This document shows positions 59,813-64,000 of a stretch of 64,000 bases of DNA, piece by piece. Location: positions 1,116,001 to 1,180,000 of the forward strand of contig NZ_VJYI01000001.1 in NCBI RefSeq assembly GCF_008065375.1, given 5' to 3'. Made by a program: the position numbers and the translations under genes. Each line of letters opens with the position of its first letter. Within the stretch, counting starts at the first letter, position 1. The DNA comes from Nonomuraea sp. SYSU D8015 (lineage in GTDB: Bacteria; Actinomycetota; Actinomycetes; Streptosporangiales; Streptosporangiaceae). The notes under the pieces were generated by a model, which saw only the letters and a list, made by a program, of their open reading frames with translations, searched no databases and was not told where the DNA came from.

Positions 59813-59890
59813 ACCGCCCTGGCGCTCGCCGCGCCGTGCTGCGAGCCGGCCTCCGAGGAGGACGGCGGGCGCGGCGGGCGCCAGGGCGGT
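59813..59890 (+). terminator. Long 23-bp inverted repeat (terminator or palindromic element)
   Basis: Arms 59813-59835 and 59868-59890 pair over 23 bases with a single G-T wobble, enclosing a 32-base loop that itself contains CCTC-CGAGGAGG. It begins 52 bases past the propeller-gene stop. It is unusually long for a terminator in this window. Confidence 0.65.
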
Positions 59891-59973
59891 CACCGTTGGG
59901 GCGGGCTGCCGCCCGGAGAGCGGGCCTATCCTCTCCCTGACGGCATCGTCGAGACGATCGGGGCGAGCCCGCC

Positions 59974-60624
59974 ATGAAAGTGATCATTTTCGGGGCGACC
60001 GGCATGGTCGGGCGGGGCGTGCTCCGCGAGTGCCTGCTGGACCCCCGGGTGTCGGCCGTGCTGACGGTCGGGCGCGCCCCGACGGGGATCTCTCACGGGA
60101 AGCTGCGCGAGATCGTCCACGGCGACCTGCTCGACCTGGCGCCGATCGAGGATCGGCTGAGCGGGTTCGACGCGTGCTTCTTCTGCCTGGGCGTCTCGTC
60201 GGCCGGGATGAGCGAGAAGGACTACCGTCACGTCACCTATGACGTGACGATGTCCGTGGCGAACACTCTGGCCAGGCTCAACCCGGGCTCGACGTTCACG
60301 TACGTGTCGGGCGTCGGGACCGACGCGCACGGGCGGGCGATGTGGGCCAGGGTGAAGGGGGAGACCGAGAACGCGCTGCTGGCGCTGCCGCTGGAGGCGT
60401 ACATGTTCCGGCCCGGCTACATCCAGCCCATGCACGGCGTCAGGTCCCGTACCCGGATCTACCGGGTGGCGTACGTCGTGGCGCGGCCCCTCTATCCGCT
60501 CCTGCGGATGCTGTTCCCGGGAGCGGTGACCACGACGGAGCGGATCGGGCAGGCCATGATCACGGTCGCCGAGCGCGGCGCCCCGAAGCGGATCCTGGGT
60601 CCTTCCGACATCAACTCCCTGTGA
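59974..60624 (+). CDS. NAD(P)-binding atypical short-chain dehydrogenase/epimerase-like protein
   Basis: 216 residues. IIFGATGMVGRGVLRECL is the atypical SDR glycine motif (GxxGxxG). FFCLGVSSAGMSEKDYRHVTYD and TYVSGVGTD mirror the YbjT/HTATIP2-like subgroup, which often lacks the catalytic Tyr-x3-Lys; here MWARVKGETE provides the Lys without the Tyr. Role uncertain, perhaps redox sensing or an uncharacterised reductase. Confidence 0.8.
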   Translation: MKVIIFGATGMVGRGVLRECLLDPRVSAVLTVGRAPTGISHGKLREIVHGDLLDLAPIEDRLSGFDACFFCLGVSSAGMSEKDYRHVTYDVTMSVANTLARLNPGSTFTYVSGVGTDAHGRAMWARVKGETENALLALPLEAYMFRPGYIQPMHGVRSRTRIYRVAYVVARPLYPLLRMLFPGAVTTTERIGQAMITVAERGAPKRILGPSDINSL

Positions 60625-60701
60625 CCCGCCGGCCCGCAGGCCGCGCTCCGGGTCTACAGCGCCGCGCAACGGCAGGGCTGATCGCGCGCGAACCCCTCAT
60701 A

Positions 60702-60721
60702 CCGGATGATGGAATATCCGG
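60702..60721. promoter_or_regulatory. Inverted repeat before the flavin-monooxygenase operon
   Basis: CCGGAT-N8-ATCCGG (60702-60721) lies 46 bases before the start of the monooxygenase gene. The size and spacing suit a TetR or MarR operator; no regulator gene is adjacent. Confidence 0.45.
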
Positions 60722-60767
60722 AAAGGGCTCAGCGCTACCGTAGCCGTCAAAGATTCAACAGTCATGG

Positions 60768-61883
60768 ATGGTGACTAAAGTGCAGTTCGGAATCTTCAGC
60801 GTGGGCGACGTGACCACGGATCCCACGACCGGCAGGACGCCGACCGAGCACGAGCGGATCAAGGCGATGGTGACGATCGCGCTCAAGGCCGAGGAGGCCG
60901 GGCTCGACGTGTTCGCGACCGGTGAGCACCACAACCCGCCCTTCGTGCCGTCGTCGCCCACGACGATGCTCGGCTACATCGCGGCCAGGACCGAGCGCCT
61001 CATCCTCTCCACCGCCACCACGCTGATCACCACCAACGACCCGGTGAAGATCGCCGAGGACTTCGCCATGTTGCAGCACCTGGCGGACGGACGGGTGGAC
61101 CTCATGATGGGCCGGGGCAACACCGGGCCCGTCTATCCGTGGTTCGGCCAGGACATCAGGCAGGGCATCCCGCTCGCCATCGAGAACTACGCGCTGCTGC
61201 ACCGGCTGTGGCGCGAGGACGTGGTGGACTGGGAGGGCCGCTTCCGCACGCCGCTGCAGGGCTTCACGAGCACGCCGCGCCCGCTCGACGGGGTGCCGCC
61301 GTTCGTCTGGCACGGCTCGATCCGCAGCCCCGAGATCGCCGAGCAGGCCGCCTACTACGGTGACGGCTTCTTCGCCAACAACATCTTCTGGCCGAAGGAG
61401 CACTTCCAGCGGCTGATCGGCCTCTACCGTCAGCGGTACGCGCACTACGGCCACGGCACCCCCGAGCAGGCCATCGTGGGCCTGGGCGGCCAGGTGTTCA
61501 TGCGGAAGAACTCCCAGGACGCCGTCCGCGAGTTCCGTCCGTACTTCGACGTCGCCCCCGTGTACGGCCACGGGCCGTCACTGGAGGAGTTCATGGCCGA
61601 GACCCCGCTCACGGTCGGCAGCCCGCAGCAGGTCATCGACCGGACCCTGCAGTTCAGGGACTACTTCGGCGACTACCAGCGCCAGCTGTTCCTCATGGAC
61701 CACGCGGGGCTGCCGCTGAAGACGGTGCTGGAGCAGATCGACCTCCTGGGTGAGGAGGTCGTGCCGGTGCTGCGCGCCGAGTTCGCCAAGGGGCGGCCGG
61801 CCGAGGTGCCGGACGCGCCCACGCACGCCTCCCTGCTCGCCGCGAAGACCGCCTCAGCCGCCACCGAGCCGGTGGACGCCTGA
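60768..61883 (+). CDS. CE1758-type luciferase-like FMN-dependent monooxygenase
   Basis: 371 residues. The LLM barrel shows VQFGIFSVGD, FATGEHHNPPF, STATTLITTNDPVKIAEDFAML, GRVDLMMGRGNTGPVYPWFG and the family-typical VWHGSIRSPEIAEQAAYYGDGFF. It uses reduced FMN supplied by the reductase encoded 20 bases downstream. The physiological substrate is unknown. The ATG lacks a ribosome site, and nearby GTGs at 60771 and 60780 are alternatives. Confidence 0.9.
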   Translation: MVTKVQFGIFSVGDVTTDPTTGRTPTEHERIKAMVTIALKAEEAGLDVFATGEHHNPPFVPSSPTTMLGYIAARTERLILSTATTLITTNDPVKIAEDFAMLQHLADGRVDLMMGRGNTGPVYPWFGQDIRQGIPLAIENYALLHRLWREDVVDWEGRFRTPLQGFTSTPRPLDGVPPFVWHGSIRSPEIAEQAAYYGDGFFANNIFWPKEHFQRLIGLYRQRYAHYGHGTPEQAIVGLGGQVFMRKNSQDAVREFRPYFDVAPVYGHGPSLEEFMAETPLTVGSPQQVIDRTLQFRDYFGDYQRQLFLMDHAGLPLKTVLEQIDLLGEEVVPVLRAEFAKGRPAEVPDAPTHASLLAAKTASAATEPVDA

Positions 61884-61903
61884 CCTGGCTGGAAGGAGAA
61901 CCC

Positions 61904-62521
61904 ATGAAGCTCGTCGTCATCACGGCGGGACTGACTCAGCCGTCCTCGACCCGCCTGCTCGCCGACCGCCTCGCCGAGGCGGTGGGGCGGCGGCTGTCCG
62001 AGGCCGGGAAGCCTCGGGTGATCGAGCTGCGTGAGCTGGCCGTGGACATCGCGAACGTCTTCGTGACCGGTTTCCCGAACGGCAGGCTGCGCGAGGTGAT
62101 CGAGGCGGTCACGGAGGCCGACGGGCTCATCGTGGTCACGCCGATCTTCAGCGGCTCCTACAGCGGGCTGTTCAAGTCGTTCTTCGACGTGCTCGACAAC
62201 ACCGCGCTGGCGGGCAAGCCCGTGCTGGTCGCGGCCACCGGCGGGACCGCCCGCCACTCGCTGGCGCTGGAGCACGCGCTGCGGCCGTTGTTCGCGTACC
62301 TGCGGGCCGTCGTCGTCCCGACCGCCGTCTACGCGGCGACGGAGGACTGGGGCGGCGCGCAGGATCCCTTCACCGACGGGCTCGGCGAGCGCATCGAACG
62401 CGCCGCCGAGGAGCTGGCCGACCTGCTCCTGCGCCGCGCGCCCCAGGCCCGGACGGCGCGGGAGGAGGACGAGGTCGTGCCGTTCGAGCAGCAGCTCGCG
62501 GCCCTCCGCCCGCCGCACTGA
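61904..62521 (+). CDS. CE1759-type NAD(P)H-dependent FMN reductase
   Basis: 205 residues; the ATG has AAGGAGAA upstream. The flavodoxin-like fold is shown by VVITAGLTQPSSTRLLADRL, VVTPIFSGSYSGLFKSFFDVLD and VLVAATGGTARHSLALEHALRPL. It pairs with the preceding monooxygenase as the FMNH2 donor, an arrangement conserved in actinobacteria. Confidence 0.92.
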   Translation: MKLVVITAGLTQPSSTRLLADRLAEAVGRRLSEAGKPRVIELRELAVDIANVFVTGFPNGRLREVIEAVTEADGLIVVTPIFSGSYSGLFKSFFDVLDNTALAGKPVLVAATGGTARHSLALEHALRPLFAYLRAVVVPTAVYAATEDWGGAQDPFTDGLGERIERAAEELADLLLRRAPQARTAREEDEVVPFEQQLAALRPPH

Positions 62522-62527
62522 CCGCTG

Positions 62528-63664
62528 CTACGGCTGCATGGCCTTGGTCCGGTGCACGGCCTGGAGGAGCCCGATCGCGAGCAGGCCGGCGACCGTGGCC
62601 GAGCCGCCGTACGAGACGAACGGCAGCGGCACGCCCACGATCGGCATGAGCCCCACCGTCATGCCCACGTTCAGGAACGTCTGGAACGCCATCCACGACA
62701 CCAGGCCCCCGGCCAGCACGGTCCCGTACGGGGATGCGCTGTGCCGCGCGATCGACAGCCCGCGCCACAGCAGCGCCCCCATGGCCAGCACGATGGCCGC
62801 GGCCCCGGCGAAGCCGAGCTCCTCGCCCGCGACGGTGAAGATGAAGTCCGTGTGCTGCTCCGGCACGAAATGCCCGGCCGTCTGCTCGCCGTTGAACAGG
62901 CCCTTGCCCGTGAGGCCGCCGGAGCCTATCGCGATGCGGGCCTGAGCGGCGTTGTACCCGACGCCGCCCGGGTCGGCCGCCGGGTTGGCCAGCACGAGCA
63001 GCCGCTCCAGCTGGTACGGCCGCACCAGCCCGAGCTTCCACGCCGCCACGGCCGCGCCCGCCGCGCCCACGACGAGCACCAGCAGCCACCGCTTGGGCGC
63101 GCCGGACACCAGCAGCGCCCCCGTCACCATGGCCGCGAACACCAGCATCGTCCCGAGATCCGGCTGCAGCGCGATCAGCCCGATCGGCACCGCCGCCAGC
63201 ATCAGCGCCAGCACCACCCCGCCGAACCCCGGCCGCCGCTGCCCGTCGCGCAGCTCGCCCAGCGGCACCGCGAACGCCAGCGCGAGCGCCACCTTGGCGA
63301 ACTCCGACGGCTGGAACTGCACCCCGGGCGCCAGCACGATCCACGAGTGCGCCCCGTTCACCCGCACCCCCAGCGGGCTCAGCACCGCGGCCAGCGAGAT
63401 CAGCGCCAGCACGTACGCCACAGGCACGTACGCCCGCAGCACCCGCAGGTCGCACCGCGACACGAACCACATCAGGACCAGCCCGATGCCGACGGCCACC
63501 GCCTGACGGACGAGCAGAGCGTAGTCGCCCCCCAGGCGCGTGGCCGACCACACCAGCAGCAGCCCCGTCACGGACAGGGCCAGCGCGAGCAGCGTCAGCG
63601 TCCAGTCGGGCGAGGCCAGCGTGGGCGCCCACACGACCCGCCGCCTCCCGGTGACCGCGATCAC
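62528..63664 (-). CDS. rodA: RodA/FtsW-family peptidoglycan polymerase (SEDS)
   Basis: 378 residues and about ten helices. The SEDS signatures are present: NGAHSWIVLAPGVQFQPSEFAKVAL, ALQPDLGTMLVF, the extracellular loop QTAGHFVPEQHTDFIFTVAGEELGF with the conserved Glu, and GVPLPFVSYGGSATVAGL. RodA polymerises lipid II with a class B penicillin-binding protein, which is encoded immediately upstream (GTGA overlap). Length and the partner gene favour RodA over FtsW. Confidence 0.92.
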   Translation of the reverse strand: MIAVTGRRRVVWAPTLASPDWTLTLLALALSVTGLLLVWSATRLGGDYALLVRQAVAVGIGLVLMWFVSRCDLRVLRAYVPVAYVLALISLAAVLSPLGVRVNGAHSWIVLAPGVQFQPSEFAKVALALAFAVPLGELRDGQRRPGFGGVVLALMLAAVPIGLIALQPDLGTMLVFAAMVTGALLVSGAPKRWLLVLVVGAAGAAVAAWKLGLVRPYQLERLLVLANPAADPGGVGYNAAQARIAIGSGGLTGKGLFNGEQTAGHFVPEQHTDFIFTVAGEELGFAGAAAIVLAMGALLWRGLSIARHSASPYGTVLAGGLVSWMAFQTFLNVGMTVGLMPIVGVPLPFVSYGGSATVAGLLAIGLLQAVHRTKAMQP

Positions 63665-64000
63665 CGCCGCTCCTGTGTGGGATGGTCGCGTGTGCTACCG
63701 CTCTCGGGCCTGACCGTCCGCTCCTCTGTCAGCTCGATGATGCCCTCCCAGATGTCCCGGGCCGCCGGCGCCGCGCCCTCCGCGCCCCGGCCGCCCTCCG
63801 ACAGCACGACGACCACGGTGTAGGCCGGATCCGGGGCGAACGAGGCGAACCAGGAGGTGTCCCGCCGCCCGAACGACTCCGCCGTCCCCGTCTTCCCGGC
63901 CACCGCGACCTTGCCGAACGGGAACCCCTTGAACGCGCCCTCGGCCGTGCCCTTCCTCGGCACCTGGCTCAGCGCGTTCCGGATGAACCGCAGCGTCTCG
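63661..64000 (-). CDS. mrdA: Class B penicillin-binding protein (PBP2), C-terminal part only
   Basis: Only the last 112 residues are in the window; the 5' part lies beyond the right edge. VAVAGKTGTAESFGRRDTSWFASFAPDP holds the KTG active-site triad of transpeptidases, followed by YTVVVVLSEGG. Coupling to rodA identifies the elongasome pair. The tail (RPESGSTRDHPTQERR) is encoded by sequence resembling a shortened copy of the dispersed repeat seen near 25 kb. Confidence 0.93.
   Translation of the reverse strand, partial: ETLRFIRNALSQVPRKGTAEGAFKGFPFGKVAVAGKTGTAESFGRRDTSWFASFAPDPAYTVVVVLSEGGRGAEGAAPAARDIWEGIIELTEERTVRPESGSTRDHPTQERR

Noticed and set aside
1..64000. CRISPR array, prophage, insertion sequence or restriction/defence cluster
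   Set aside because: No array of regularly spaced repeats, no transposase or integrase, and no phage or nuclease-methylase genes were found. The only integration-related name, mIHF, is a nucleoid protein.

Overview
The window reads as chromosomal DNA of a very GC-rich actinomycete, most likely a Streptosporangiales member such as Nonomuraea. This is an inference from codon and gene content, not a database match. Supporting signs are frequent GTG/TTG starts, many ATGA/GTGA start-stop overlaps, a Gly-Cys-Val tRNA cluster, an actinobacterial-type integration host factor, a DUF3516 RNA helicase, LacI/ROK-controlled sugar ABC operons with secreted glycosidases, and a CE1758/CE1759-type flavin pair. 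No prophage, IS element or CRISPR array is visible.

Layout. 1-2.7 kb: a leftward arabinan-degradation locus, with two secreted GH43 enzymes and the start of a LacI regulator, behind a promoter that overlaps LacI-type operators. 2.7-10 kb: YceI protein, secreted phosphoesterase, APC permease, three tRNAs, ACT-domain protein, tRNA-dihydrouridine synthase, and a divergent PhyH dioxygenase/AraC pair. 10-20.8 kb: a ROK repressor divergent from a seven-gene operon (GH36, two permeases, lipoprotein binding protein, PhoD phosphatase, GH27, GH20) that should strip and import alpha-galactosyl/hexosaminyl, perhaps phosphate-containing, glycans. 20.8-32.3 kb: DUF2087 protein, DUF3516 helicase, acyltransferase with inserted repeat copies, two-component system, mIHF, HbpS-like protein, a ROK protein with a large low-complexity insertion, and an MFS exporter.

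32.3-42.1 kb holds the most distinctive system. A LacI regulator with two perfect 12-bp operators is followed by a sugar ABC transporter, four consecutive and very different ADP-ribosylglycohydrolase-family proteins, and a ribokinase. Eight of the nine genes start within, or only a few bases after, the preceding stop codon. It looks like an import and hydrolysis route for ribosylated compounds that ends in ribose phosphorylation.

42-64 kb: mixed metabolic and regulatory genes. These include GntR/leuA, pyrF, a cluster of small secreted proteins (one hidden behind a TTG start), HxlR with an F420-type oxidoreductase, endonuclease V, a kynurenine-pathway pair (formamidase-like fusion plus 3-monooxygenase), a leftward fchA-folD-DUF5655-amidotransferase operon, a flavin monooxygenase/reductase pair, and at the right edge rodA with the 3' end of a class B penicillin-binding protein gene.
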